Positions 1 to 8,267 of a stretch of 62,766 nucleotides of DNA are shown here, in pieces. The position numbers and the translations under genes were made by a program. This DNA is from Paenibacillus taihuensis. Lineage in GTDB: Bacteria; Bacillota; Bacilli; Paenibacillales; Paenibacillaceae. Location: positions 1-62,766 of the forward strand of contig NZ_QTTN01000038.1 of the NCBI RefSeq assembly GCF_003386535.1, written 5' to 3'. The stretch's first letter is position 1. Each line of letters starts with the position of its first letter. Below the pieces are notes generated by a model. That model had not been told where the DNA came from. It ran no database searches and worked only from the letters and a program-made list of their open reading frames with translations.

Positions 1-171
1 TAGGCTGTTTCCGCCCATTGAGATCAGGAGCTGCATAACCGTTTCAAAGGGTAACTTTTTCTTTCGCGTAAAGTCTTTTTCGGGGTTTTTGACATACAGT
101 GCTGGTGCGGCTGACATTTCTTGAATAAGGGATGTCAGCTTTTGTTTTAGTGAATTCGCGTACGTATTCAT
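1..171 (-). CDS. IS4-type transposase, N-terminal fragment cut by the window edge
   Basis: Reading the minus strand from an ATG at 171 gives 57 codons open to the window edge, starting MNTYANSLKQ and containing RKKKLPFETVMQLLISMGGN. That lysine-rich stretch followed by a short helix is typical of the N-terminus of IS4-family DDE transposases in Paenibacillus. A strong AGGAGG lies about 9 nt upstream of the start. The catalytic domain is outside the window, so family assignment rests on the N-terminus alone. A TTGACA hexamer at 225-230 (minus strand) may be its -35, but I see no convincing -10. Confidence 0.75.
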   Translation of the reverse strand, partial: MNTYANSLKQKLTSLIQEMSAAPALYVKNPEKDFTRKKKLPFETVMQLLISMGGNSL

Positions 172-255
172 GGGCGAAACCTCCTCGTTTTTTCAAGGGG
201 CTTCGCCACACATTTTCAACTGCTTGTCAAGTTCTTTTACTCTTTTTCACGCAAA

Positions 256-291
256 AAAGGAGCAGGCTATCTTTCGATAACCTGCTCCTTT
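256..291 (-). terminator. Rho-independent terminator
   Basis: On the minus strand AAAGGAGCAGG and CCTGCTCCTTT form an 11-bp stem around a 14-nt loop, running into a T-rich tract toward lower coordinates. It lies downstream of the SDR/DoxX operon and upstream of the IS4-type transposase. It could therefore end the SDR transcript or be part of the insertion sequence end that shields the transposase from outside transcription. Confidence 0.7.
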
Positions 292-402
292 GCATAGATA
301 TTTGGTTCAACACCTTAACTTAATGACATTGCCGAAATCGGCGGCCCTTGTTATTATTACAGTCATCATCGATGTATGCGAAATATCGATGATCGGGACG
401 AC

Positions 403-1167
403 TTACCATGCTGTCGCTCCACCATCTACGGCGTAGTTAACTCCTGTAATATAAGAAGCTTTATCTGAAGCCAGGAATACGGCCAGCTCCACCAACTCCT
501 CGGGTTGGCCGAATCGCTTAAGAAGCGTCTTCTTTGTAACGGCATCTCGAGCCGCTTGATTGTCACCAAGATCGCGGTCGCTGGCTGGGGTCAGGAACGG
601 TCCGGGGCTGAGTGCCACCGCGCGAATGCCATGACGCGCGCCTTCGAGAGCCAGCTGTCTGGTCATGGCGATGACGCCTGCTTTTGCCGCGGCATGTCCA
701 ACCATCGGAGGCGTTTCGCCGGCGATCATACCCGAAATGGATGCGACGTTAAGGATGACGCCGCCTCCCCTTTGGACCAAGTGAGGCCACACATACTTGG
801 ATACGAAGAATGGAATGTCCAGCTCACCTGCTAGGGTCGTCCGCCAATCTTCAATTGAAAAGTCGGGCATCGGGCCGAATTTCTGAATGGCTGCGTTGTT
901 ATATACCACATCGAGTCCGCCATAAGCATGAACGGCTTCATCGATGAGCTTCTGAACTTGTTGGTGGTCGGTTAGATCGATCGGGGCGATGCCTGTCATC
1001 TCGCCTCCGGCAAGACGAACTAATCGGACGGTTTCGTTGTTGGCATTGGCGTTAATATCGCTGCCCACGACTTTTGCGCCTTCTCTGGCGAAGGCAAGCG
1101 CTGCGACGCGTCCGAGTCCTCCTCCGGTTCCTGTGATCAACACGATCTTATTTTCAAGGATTCCCAT
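403..1167 (-). CDS. SDR family oxidoreductase with His in place of the catalytic Tyr
   Basis: A 254-residue Rossmann-fold short-chain dehydrogenase/reductase. The cofactor motif TGTGGGLG lies near residues 12-19 and NNAA near 90-93. The active-site region has Ser145 and Lys162, but the residue four before the Lys, normally the catalytic Tyr of YxxxK, is His158 (codon CAT, motif GHAAAK). The spacing Ser-13-His-4-Lys is canonical, so the substitution is real in this sequence and not a misalignment. An AGGAGG precedes the ATG. It follows the DoxX gene by 91 bp on the same strand and probably shares its transcript, facing the TetR regulator. A 9-bp hairpin (365-373/385-393) follows the stop. Substrate unknown. 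Confidence 0.85.
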   Translation of the reverse strand: MGILENKIVLITGTGGGLGRVAALAFAREGAKVVGSDINANANNETVRLVRLAGGEMTGIAPIDLTDHQQVQKLIDEAVHAYGGLDVVYNNAAIQKFGPMPDFSIEDWRTTLAGELDIPFFVSKYVWPHLVQRGGGVILNVASISGMIAGETPPMVGHAAAKAGVIAMTRQLALEGARHGIRAVALSPGPFLTPASDRDLGDNQAARDAVTKKTLLKRFGQPEELVELAVFLASDKASYITGVNYAVDGGATAW

Positions 1168-1258
1168 GATTATTGCCTCCTGATGTTCGAGAATATCGGG
1201 GCATCATCGTTATGCTGTCCCAAGTTATCCATTCCATTCGTGGAACCCAAAACTCCGG

Positions 1259-1600
1259 TTAATTCAAACCTGCGATTACGAATGCGATAATGCCTAACAG
1301 TACAATCATAAACGTGTGCTTCATTCCATCCTTCACTCGCAAATGCGCGACAGTTCCGCCGATCGCGGTAACCCCGATTACGAGCGCGCCGACCAGCGTG
1401 AAATTCGAGTTCCAGTAGCCAGCGATCAAGAGCGCTGCGCCAACGAGCTCGACGAGTCCAGTAATCCAACGAAACCATTGCGGCAATCTCAAATGCTCGA
1501 ACGTATCCTTCTGAGCTTTCGCTCCTGAAATTTTTCCTAAACTCGCCATGATGAACATCGCTGCCAGCAGGCCTTGCAAAATCCAAACTAAAATATCCAT
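1259..1600 (-). CDS. DoxX-like small membrane protein
   Basis: The ATG at 1600 is chosen because it has an AGGGGGAG ribosome binding site; the frame is open 9 codons further up. The product is 113 residues with four hydrophobic segments and the DoxX-type pattern MFIMASLGKISG in the first helix, then GLVELVGAALLIAGYW. DoxX-family membrane proteins are often paired with oxidoreductases and linked to redox or detoxification functions. It is first in a probable two-gene operon with the SDR, opposite a TetR regulator, which suggests an inducible stress or detoxification unit. Direction of action is inference. Confidence 0.75.
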   Translation of the reverse strand: MDILVWILQGLLAAMFIMASLGKISGAKAQKDTFEHLRLPQWFRWITGLVELVGAALLIAGYWNSNFTLVGALVIGVTAIGGTVAHLRVKDGMKHTFMIVLLGIIAFVIAGLN

Positions 1601-1641
1601 TACCAATCTCCCCCTCTGATGTCCCACACCTTTCGTTTACG

Positions 1642-1653
1642 CAACAGGTGTTG
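1642..1653. promoter_or_regulatory. Candidate TetR operator
   Basis: The short palindrome CAACAGGTGTTG lies in the 167-bp gap between the divergent DoxX/SDR operon and the TetR gene, which is where an autoregulatory TetR operator would be expected. The arms are only 5 bp, so this is a candidate and nothing more. Confidence 0.3.
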
Positions 1654-1767
1654 TACAATCGAGTTTATTCGATCGTCATTTCTACCACAACCGTTAGATT
1701 TCTGATTTTGTGGCATACGCAACAAATCGGACGGAATGTCGTTCAACTCGCTAGGAGGATCAAATCT

Positions 1768-2343
1768 ATGACAACTGATGAGAAGGTAGACCCACGAGTG
1801 ATGCGGACGAGGAAATTAATCGTCGATGCATTCGAAACGCTGCTTCACACCAATGATTTCAAGAACACCTCGATCAAAGATATTACGGATGCCGCGACCG
1901 TCAACCGCGCCACGTTCTATGCCCATTTTACGGATAAATACGAATTGCTTGATTCGGTCCTAACTGACTATCTCCTCAACAATGTACAAGGCAGCTTGGA
2001 GTGCCACGCCCAGTTGAACGAAGATTCGGCTGCCAAGGTGTTCCTTGCGATCGCTAAGTTCGAGAAGGATTTAAGCATTACATGCAGGAAGAGCTACGAA
2101 TCGATCCGTCCGATGGTCGAGAATAAAATAAAAGAATCGCTGAAATCCGTATTTATCCATTTAATCGCGAAGCAATACCCGGAAACGGAAAAAGATAAGG
2201 CGGAAATTTGCTCGGTTCTTCTCAGCTGGCAAATATACGGGGCTTGCTTGGACTGGCAAACGAATAGCTCGCTCACGGCGGAAGCTTACATTGAAAAAGC
2301 CATTCCTTTTCTAACGAAAGGAATGGCTGCTCTAGAGATCTAA
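1768..2343 (+). CDS. TetR/AcrR family transcriptional regulator
   Basis: The start at 1768 is preceded by AGGAGG with 9-nt spacing; the frame is open further upstream but without a comparable site. The 191-residue product has a TetR N-terminal helix-turn-helix at about residues 25-60 (TSIKDITDAATVNRATFYAH, then FTDKYELLD). A helical ligand-binding C-terminal domain follows, resembling TetR_C_7-type regulators (FIHLIAK, LSWQIYGACLDW). It is divergent from the DoxX/SDR pair, its likely target. The effector is unknown. Confidence 0.9.
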   Translation: MTTDEKVDPRVMRTRKLIVDAFETLLHTNDFKNTSIKDITDAATVNRATFYAHFTDKYELLDSVLTDYLLNNVQGSLECHAQLNEDSAAKVFLAIAKFEKDLSITCRKSYESIRPMVENKIKESLKSVFIHLIAKQYPETEKDKAEICSVLLSWQIYGACLDWQTNSSLTAEAYIEKAIPFLTKGMAALEI

Positions 2344-2425
2344 TCAAATCGTTTAAAAATAAACAAGGATGTTGATAATCGTACTATGCACTCGAACTCG
2401 ATAACAACTCATTGGAGTGAAACAA

Positions 2426-2896
2426 TTGTCACTCGCCTTTTGCGTTCTGATGACTTGGTTGGTCATTACCATACTTAGTATCATCCCAAAGAAGATGACT
2501 GAACTCGATATGATTATTTTGTATGCGGTAAATACGATATTCGACTTGAGTATCTTTGCGATCGTACATATCAATCTAAATTGGATCTCAGTCAATACAG
2601 ATGTTGAGCAATCTCTTGCGGATTTAGTGTTGCGTCTGATCATGATTCCTCTTGTGATGGTCATGGTCTCGAACATTTTGCTTTATTCATGGAAGTGGTT
2701 GAAATGGATCATCGTGATTGGCATTCTGCTGCTGTTCATTCCGATGCAATTCATCCTACAGAAATTAGATATCCTTAAAGCTATTCACTGGAATATCTAC
2801 TACACACTCTGCATGTTTAGCCTTTATATTATCTTCTCTAGTCTGATGACGTTGTTTATTACAAGGTTTCGTTCGAAGGAAGTGAAGCTCGATTGA
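2426..2896 (+). CDS. Small hydrophobic membrane protein, possibly CBO0543-related
   Basis: About 156 residues with four to five predicted membrane helices and little else. I prefer the TTG at 2426, which has GGAGTG six nucleotides upstream; a GTG at 2417 in the same frame overlaps that ribosome binding site. The gene is translationally coupled to the next one, whose TTG overlaps this stop codon. The neighbour belongs to a spore-former membrane family (CBO0543 type), and this protein shows the same size and hydrophobic pattern, but I see no diagnostic motif. Function unknown. Confidence 0.6.
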   Translation: MSLAFCVLMTWLVITILSIIPKKMTELDMIILYAVNTIFDLSIFAIVHINLNWISVNTDVEQSLADLVLRLIMIPLVMVMVSNILLYSWKWLKWIIVIGILLLFIPMQFILQKLDILKAIHWNIYYTLCMFSLYIIFSSLMTLFITRFRSKEVKLD

Positions 2897-3393
2897 ATAT
2901 TTATGACAATCGATTCAATGCCAATGAATGGTTTATTCTGATTGGGTTAGCGGTCGGAATTTCTGCGTTTATACTTATACCTAAACGATTTTCGCCCAAG
3001 CATAACCTTGTTTACATGATATGTGGCATTTACAGTGGATTTTTCTTCGATCATTCCTTGAGTGTGGAGCCTGTGAATTACTATGATGTGAATGATACCT
3101 CGAACTACCAGTTCATTGATTTTCTTTCGTATTGCTCCTATGGACCGATTAGTTATCTGTTTTTTTATTCGTATGTTTATTGGAAAGTAAAGCGCTCCTA
3201 TATCCCCTTGTTTATACTAGGCTGGGCTCTCTTCTCTGAAGGTATGGAATGGGTGGCTGTTCAAATGGGCGTATTTCATTACAGAGAAGGTTACAATCTG
3301 TACTATTCTTTTCCGATTTATTTAATGGTGAATAGTTGTTGGATTTTATTCTTTCACTATTCGCGTAAGAAATCCATGTCCGCACGGACTTGA
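2893..3393 (+). CDS. CBO0543-type membrane protein
   Basis: A 166-residue polytopic membrane protein starting at a TTG that overlaps the upstream stop by 4 nt. Near the C-terminus it has EGMEW and then YNLYYSFPIYLMVNS. The segment YYSFPIY recurs in the protein at 23908-24474, showing the two are paralogues. Such proteins are common in Bacillus, Paenibacillus and Clostridium, often in several copies per genome, and have no established function. It ends 6 bp before the convergent Ig-like gene. Confidence 0.7.
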   Translation: MNIYDNRFNANEWFILIGLAVGISAFILIPKRFSPKHNLVYMICGIYSGFFFDHSLSVEPVNYYDVNDTSNYQFIDFLSYCSYGPISYLFFYSYVYWKVKRSYIPLFILGWALFSEGMEWVAVQMGVFHYREGYNLYYSFPIYLMVNSCWILFFHYSRKKSMSART

Positions 3394-3399
3394 ATTCGC

Positions 3400-4169
3400 T
3401 TATTTCGGGCTGACCTCGAATGGCGCGGCGAGCATGATGCTCTTTGCGCCTCCTCCGAACGTTCTTACGATTCGGTAGTGGCCAGCATCGAGGCTCAACC
3501 ACTGCAGCGGTATTTTCTCCACATTCTCCCCACCAAGGTTAAGCCCTCTTATCTCCATCGTGAAGGTTTGACCACCGTTCAGCCGCTTCCACTCTCCCGA
3601 ATCCCATTTCTGCACTCCGAAGGCTGAACCATAACTCAGCGACGTCGGTCCCCAGTTGGTCAGTTTGAGATTCAGGCTATCCGACGGTTTATAGGTTTTG
3701 CGGTCTGCCTCCATTCTGGCATTGATCTCATCCGCCGCGAAGGCGTATACAGTGACTTTTCCATCGACGGTTTCCCCGGCTGCATTCAACAAATCGACTC
3801 GCAGTGCATACATAGCGTTTCTGCGTTCGGGGAAGTTCACTCTCATGCCGTGCGGATTATCGAACGTTTCGTTTGAAATTTCCTGCATTGGCTTTAGCGA
3901 TGGATATGGTTCGAGCTCCGTCAGGCGGATCTGCGTCTTTATCCCTTCTGGAAGTCTATTGATTCCCAGTACGAGATCAGCAGCTGGCAGCTCCTTGCTA
4001 CCGTCTTGATGCGAGTAGAACCCATATTTTACTAACAGCTTGCCGCTGAATTGAGGGAAGCCCGTTTTCTCATGCACCTCAAAGCTGATCTGGAGACGGA
4101 AATCGCGGATACCGCGGCAACCGATGCAAACGCTGCTATCGCAGCACCATACAGGAATTTTTTGTTCAT
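3400..4169 (-). pseudogene. Secreted Ig-like (Big_14/BsuPI type) protein, frameshifted
   Basis: The C-terminal domain (TYKPSDSLNLKLTNWG, AFGVQKW, DAGHYRIVRTF) matches the bacterial Ig-like fold of secreted Bacillales proteins annotated Big_14 or BsuPI-like. The only sensible N-terminus, MNKKFLYGAAIAAFASVAAV at 4169, is a signal peptide in a different frame; it runs into a stop near 4032. The downstream frame read alone starts with an implausible cysteine-rich stretch. A one-base loss, or equivalent, around 4085-4115 would join the two. Either the gene is disrupted or the base calls are wrong there. An AGAAGGA lies upstream of the start. The two following minus-strand genes are also broken. 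Confidence 0.7.
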
Positions 4170-4248
4170 GGAACATGTATCCTTCTTCGTAAGTGATGAC
4201 CTTACGACGCAACTGAATCGAGAAAGTTTCACAGTATATTATTCCAGC

Positions 4249-4282
4249 AAAAAAACCATCAAGGCCATGACCTCGATGGTTC
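4249..4282 (-). terminator. Rho-independent terminator after the FAD oxidase gene
   Basis: On the minus strand AACCATCGAGG pairs imperfectly with CCTTGATGGTT, followed by a run of seven T. It lies just past the stop of the 4297-5677 gene and upstream of the Ig-like gene. Confidence 0.8.
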
Positions 4283-4296
4283 CATTTAAGTGGGTT

Positions 4297-5677
4297 TCAT
4301 TTCTTCACTCGTTTGCCCACTGGAATACTCTGAGCAAAACGAAACACATTATGAGGATCGTACTTTCGTTTCACCCGCTTCAATCTGGCGAAGTTCACGC
4401 TATAATAGGCTTTGGGCCAGTTCTTAATCTGCAGATCGGGGAAGTTCACATAATCTCCATTAACGTAGGGACGTAACGCTTTGCGGAACCTTGTCACCCA
4501 CTGAATATTCCGCTGCTGCTCCCCGCTTCTCCGCCAGCGAGCCGACAGTTCGTAGATGGTCTCCGCATTCCGATGCGGATAGGCCGTTGCCGTTGGCGAT
4601 ACTAGACTGACCGCGCTTCCTGCACCGCCTAAGCTTTGACTCCACACGCTGGAATGCCTGTTCGGTGCTTTGGACAGAAAGTCGCGTATAATGCGTACTC
4701 CTCTACCTGGCAATGGTTTAAACCCGTAAGCCCCTTTTATCTTGAATTTCGGTTCCAAGTTCAGGTCCGACTCGGCAAAGAAACGGGTTGCTTCAATAAA
4801 AGGGACTGTTTTCACCATCAGCTTCACCGGAGTGCCTGTTCGCAAGAGCGGTCTAATCAATCGACGCAGCTCCTCAGCACCGCCAAGCAATTGTCCGGTA
4901 GATACAATCGTTCCAACCTGCTTGGCAGAGACCTCAATCGTAGAGGTTAGGCGGTTTGTGACAGACGGGGACCAACGCTGCCAAACCGGCAACACTTTCT
5001 CCAAATCGCACCATTTCCAGGTGACGCTGTATATAGAAACGTTCGAAATAGGTCTAACGCGGAAAGTGTAGGCGGTAGCAACGCCGAAGTTCCCTCCCCC
5101 GCCGCCTCGTGATGCCCATAACAAGTCGGAATGTTTCCGCTTGTTTGCCACAATCGTCTTTGCCCCATACCGCCCCGAAGCGACAACCATCCTCACTTGT
5201 TTCAGGTTATCGCAAGTCAGCCCATATTTGCGTGATAGAAGTCCGATGCCGCCTCCCAGAGTAAGCCCAGCTACGCCTACGTCTGGCACAGTCCCAGCCG
5301 GAAGTGCCACACGTTTATTCCACAGCTTGTTGTACACGCGGGCAAGCGGATTTCCGGTCTGAACGACAGCCACCATTCTTTTTCGATCAACCGTAATCTT
5401 ATCCATCGCGCTCACATCAATGATAATGCCGCCATTTACAGCCGAAAAGCCTTCATAGCTGTGTCGTCCGCTTCGCACTCGCAGCCGTACGCCGCGCTCG
5501 CGAGCCCATCTGACCGCATTGATCACATCCTGAGTTCGTCTGCAAAAAAACAATGACCCTCGGAAATTTGTTAAAGCGCCTATTGTACTCCAATCTGGCC
5601 GCATTGTATGACGGATTGTCTGGAAATACGATCCTTCCGGTTAAACTTGTACGTGTCTTTTTCCGGTTCTGTGCCAT
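4297..5677 (-). pseudogene. FAD-binding (BBE-type) oxidoreductase, split by a T7 homopolymer frameshift
   Basis: Two overlapping frames make one berberine-bridge-type FAD oxidoreductase of about 459 residues. The first, from ATG 5677, ends FNKFPRVIVF. The second continues CRRTQDVINAVRWARERG, then RSGRHSYEG (the His expected to hold FAD covalently), PAGTVPDVGVAG, LTLGGGIGLLSRKYGLTCDN and a C-terminal YYSVNFARLKRVKRKYDP, the BBE signature. Removing one base from the run of seven A on the plus strand (5544-5550) restores PRVIVFCRRTQDV exactly. The frameshift therefore lies in the homopolymer, either as a sequencing slip or a true slippage mutation. A terminator follows the gene. Confidence 0.85.
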
Positions 5678-5813
5678 CTATTTGACACCATCCCTGTCCA
5701 TGGCATAAGCCTTCTCATCAGCTTATAACTATGTAGGAACACTTGACCTAGTAACGGCAAACGCCTTGTATGTACCGTAAAAATATGTCTAAGATCTTCA
5801 AAATATAAAGTCC

Positions 5814-5851
5814 AAAAGGGTTAAAGGGTTAAAGGGTTAAAGGGTTAAAGG
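5814..5851. repeat. Tandem octamer repeat (TTAAAGGG)n
   Basis: Three perfect TTAAAGGG units (5821-5844) are flanked by partial copies on both sides. The array overlaps the 3' end and stop codon of the GNAT gene; on the minus strand it encodes the last residues PLTL and the TAA. Gain or loss of whole 8-bp units inside the array would leave the first in-frame stop in place. Confidence 0.9.
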
Positions 5852-6406
5852 CTTCGCCATGCGTCGATAGCCGCTGTCTCCGATGCGCAGCGTGCCGGCT
5901 TCGTTATAGCCGCTTGCCGCATAGAGCTTGTAAGCGCGATCGTTGTAGGCTTCCACGATCAGTGCCGTGCGGTCGAACCCGAGCTCAGCCGCACGCTGCT
6001 CGGCCGCAGCCATAAGCCGCTTCGCGATACCATGCCCGCGGAATTGCTCCGCAACGGCTATGGCATCCAAGTAGTATTCGCCGTCCTGAGCTTCCTTGAC
6101 GATTACACTGTCAGCCAAGAGCGGAGTCTGTCGGCGCAGCTGTTCCAGAAATGGCTCGTCCAGCAGATGCGCATCATTGCCGGAGTATGCGACGAGCATG
6201 CCCGCGACCTGCCCGTCTTGTTCCGCGACGAGAACATGCTCCAAGCTGACCCGATTGCCCGGCTGCTTGTAGAAGTCAGTCAGTCATTCAGCCGCCTCCG
6301 CCTCATCGGAAGCCCCGGTAAGCAAATACGCGATGTCCCCGATCGCTTCGAGCAGCAGCGGAATGACCGCCGGCGCGTCGTCCCTTGTCGCCATACGTAT
6401 TAACAT
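5837..6406 (-). pseudogene. GNAT N-acetyltransferase interrupted by an in-frame TGA
   Basis: Translation from ATG 6406 (GGAGGAAA upstream) gives MLIRMATRDDAPAVIPLLLE and continues to a TGA at 6284-6286 after 40 residues. The same frame then continues with LTDFYKQPGNRVSLEHVLVA and the GNAT core: YYLDAIAVAEQFRGHGIAKRL (acetyl-CoA loop QFRGHGIA), EAYNDRAYKLYAASGY. Both halves match one acetyltransferase of about 189 residues, and TGA could derive from CGA (Arg) by one transition. A shortened product could restart at the TTG at 6244, but that lacks the first beta strand and helix. The 3' end lies in an octamer repeat. Confidence 0.8.
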
Positions 6407-6590
6407 GGAAATTTCCTCCAAACTCGTTGAATGGTTTATAGGCACATTATATCCATTTGCCGATTTAGGTTAAACGGATAGTGATTAGTCCGTTAATGCA
6501 GGTTGCCGATCGATTATCCGATTCGCTTCTGCTCCCAAAGGTAGAGTATAGTAAGTATAGTTGAAAAATATATTCCAGGAGGCTATAACC

Positions 6591-6992
6591 ATGTCACAGG
6601 ATATTTGGATTAACCTGCCGGTCAAAGATGTTGAGCGGTCAACTGCCTTTTTCAATGCGATTGGCTATCAAGCGACAAGCTTTGGTAATGAAAGAGCCAA
6701 GCTTGCCATAGGCCAAACAACGATATTGCTGTTCCCGATTGAGACGTTTGAGAAGTTTACTGGTTCGAGAATCGCCGATACTTCTAGTAACGCAGAAGTC
6801 ATATTTTCCTTAGGCGCTGATAGCAGAGAAGAAGTCGATGCCATCATTCAAAAGGTAGAGTTCGCCGGAGGAATCATCTTTGGCAAGCCGAGCGAAAATG
6901 ACGGCTGGATGTACGGCGCAGGATTTGCCGACCTGGACGGTCACCGCTGGAACCTGCTGTACATGGATGAGAGCAAGATGCCGAAACGCTAA
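6591..6992 (+). CDS. VOC family (glyoxalase/bleomycin-resistance fold) protein
   Basis: The ATG at 6591 has CAGGAGG 9 nt upstream and starts MSQDIWINLPVKDVERSTAFF; the frame is open 10 codons further up without a ribosome binding site. The 133-residue product has two beta-alpha-beta-beta-beta modules, ending GAGFADLDGHRWNLLYMDES, which is usual for small VOC proteins. A metal-ligand set is not obvious enough to call an enzymatic activity. It converges on the AlaX gene across a shared terminator. Confidence 0.8.
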   Translation: MSQDIWINLPVKDVERSTAFFNAIGYQATSFGNERAKLAIGQTTILLFPIETFEKFTGSRIADTSSNAEVIFSLGADSREEVDAIIQKVEFAGGIIFGKPSENDGWMYGAGFADLDGHRWNLLYMDESKMPKR

Positions 6993-7011
6993 AAATTGAA
7001 CGCTCATATAG

Positions 7012-7046
7012 AAACGCCGTCAACCTGTCTAAGGTTGCCGGCGTTT
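7012..7046. terminator. Bidirectional terminator
   Basis: AACGCCGTCAACC and GGTTGCCGGCGTT form a 13-bp stem with one mismatch between the convergent VOC and AlaX genes. A-rich and T-rich flanks allow use on both strands. Confidence 0.75.
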
Positions 7047-7048
7047 AT

Positions 7049-8230
7049 TCATCCGACCCTGCTTCGGATCGTGCTGCTTGCGAATTCATAGAAAGCCATT
7101 GCTTCGTTCAGCGTATCGAAACCAGCCTGTGACATGCTGCTGCTTCCTCCGCCTTTGCCGCCGTACGCTCTTAGATGCTCCTTGAAGAATGCGCCGCAAG
7201 CAAGCTCGGAAGACCCGCTGTGCGACAGTACGATTTTGCACTCTGCAAGATCGGCAAGCAGCACGGGCGCGTTAGTCAATGTCGTGAGCTTGGTCGCCAG
7301 GCTTTGCAAATCCTTCAGCGGCTTGTTCTCGAACTGGTGTGCGATCAAACCGCGTTCCTGCGATTCCAAGAGATCTCTTGCGATGAACGAATCATGCTGT
7401 TCTTTGAGAGCAGCCAGCTCCGTTTGAAGCTGTTTCTGCTCTTGCTCCCACTTCTCCACCCGTGCGACGATATCGTCTTTATTCGTATTGAATTTAATAG
7501 ATAGCTTCCCTAGAATCTCTAAGCAATCATTAAATTCCGCTAAGGCACGGCTGCCGCCTTTGAACGAGATTCGGGTATTCCCTCTGATCTTCTCCGTTCT
7601 CAGCAGCTTGATCATCCCGATTGCGCCTGTTGACGATACATGTGTTCCGCCGCACGCATTGTATTCCACGCTCTCAATCTCGACGATCCGTACCATCCCG
7701 GACACTTTCGGCGGCTTTACCAGCGGCAGCTGGCTAGCCTTCTCCTCGGAAACCATATAGCTCGTAATTCGGTGATTATCGTAGATGGCCTGGTTTACTT
7801 CCCGTTCTAGATCGGTCAACTGCTCCTGCGTTAGCTCGGGCATAGCCACTTCGATCGTCGCAATCTCATTGCCAAGATGAAAACTTAACGTCATTGCATC
7901 GAATAGCTTCAGACAAACTGCCGACAACAGATGCTGGCCGCTATGCTGCTGCATATGATCGAATCTGCGCTGCCAATCGATCCGGCATGATGCCTCCGTC
8001 TCCTCCGGCAGTCGCTCTACTTTATGCAGAACTTCATCTTCTTCGCTTATAACATCTAAGACATTAACGCCGTTAATTGTCCCCGTGTCGCAAGGCTGGC
8101 CTCCTCCATGAGGATAAAAGGCGCTTTCCTCCAAGAGGACGTACCATCCATCCTCTCTCTCGAACGAATTCGTTATCTTCGTTTCCCATTCGGTGACATA
8201 GGAAGCATCATAATACAATCTAATCGTCAT
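7049..8230 (-). CDS. Alanyl-tRNA editing protein, AlaX-L type
   Basis: A 393-residue AlaRS-related protein without the aminoacylation domain. The editing domain carries HSGQH (His96, His100) and CGGTH (Cys193, His197), the four zinc ligands of AlaRS/AlaX trans-editing enzymes that hydrolyse Ser-tRNA(Ala) and Gly-tRNA(Ala). A coiled-coil stretch (about 245-290) leads to a C-terminal DHHA1-like glycine-rich segment (YGGKGGGSSSMSQ). The presence of this C-terminal part marks the long AlaX-L class. AAAGGGA lies upstream of the ATG. It is expected to act in the cytoplasm. The downstream neighbour on the same strand lies upstream by 37 bp and may be cotranscribed. Confidence 0.93.
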   Translation of the reverse strand: MTIRLYYDASYVTEWETKITNSFEREDGWYVLLEESAFYPHGGGQPCDTGTINGVNVLDVISEEDEVLHKVERLPEETEASCRIDWQRRFDHMQQHSGQHLLSAVCLKLFDAMTLSFHLGNEIATIEVAMPELTQEQLTDLEREVNQAIYDNHRITSYMVSEEKASQLPLVKPPKVSGMVRIVEIESVEYNACGGTHVSSTGAIGMIKLLRTEKIRGNTRISFKGGSRALAEFNDCLEILGKLSIKFNTNKDDIVARVEKWEQEQKQLQTELAALKEQHDSFIARDLLESQERGLIAHQFENKPLKDLQSLATKLTTLTNAPVLLADLAECKIVLSHSGSSELACGAFFKEHLRAYGGKGGGSSSMSQAGFDTLNEAMAFYEFASSTIRSRVG

Positions 8231-8267
8231 CGTTCAGTCCCTTTTCTGTCGCAGAGTCACTTCTCCA

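Noticed and set aside
225..230. TTGACA as a promoter for the IS4-type transposase
   Set aside because: No -10 box at a usable distance, so the -35 match alone is not enough.
1170..1658. Minus-strand open frame of 162 codons over the DoxX gene
   Set aside because: It overlaps the DoxX-like gene in another frame on the same strand; the DoxX frame has the hydrophobic pattern and ribosome binding site.
5821..5851. TTAAAGGG repeats considered as a CRISPR or telomere-like array
   Set aside because: Units are only 8 bp with no spacers; it is a simple tandem repeat.
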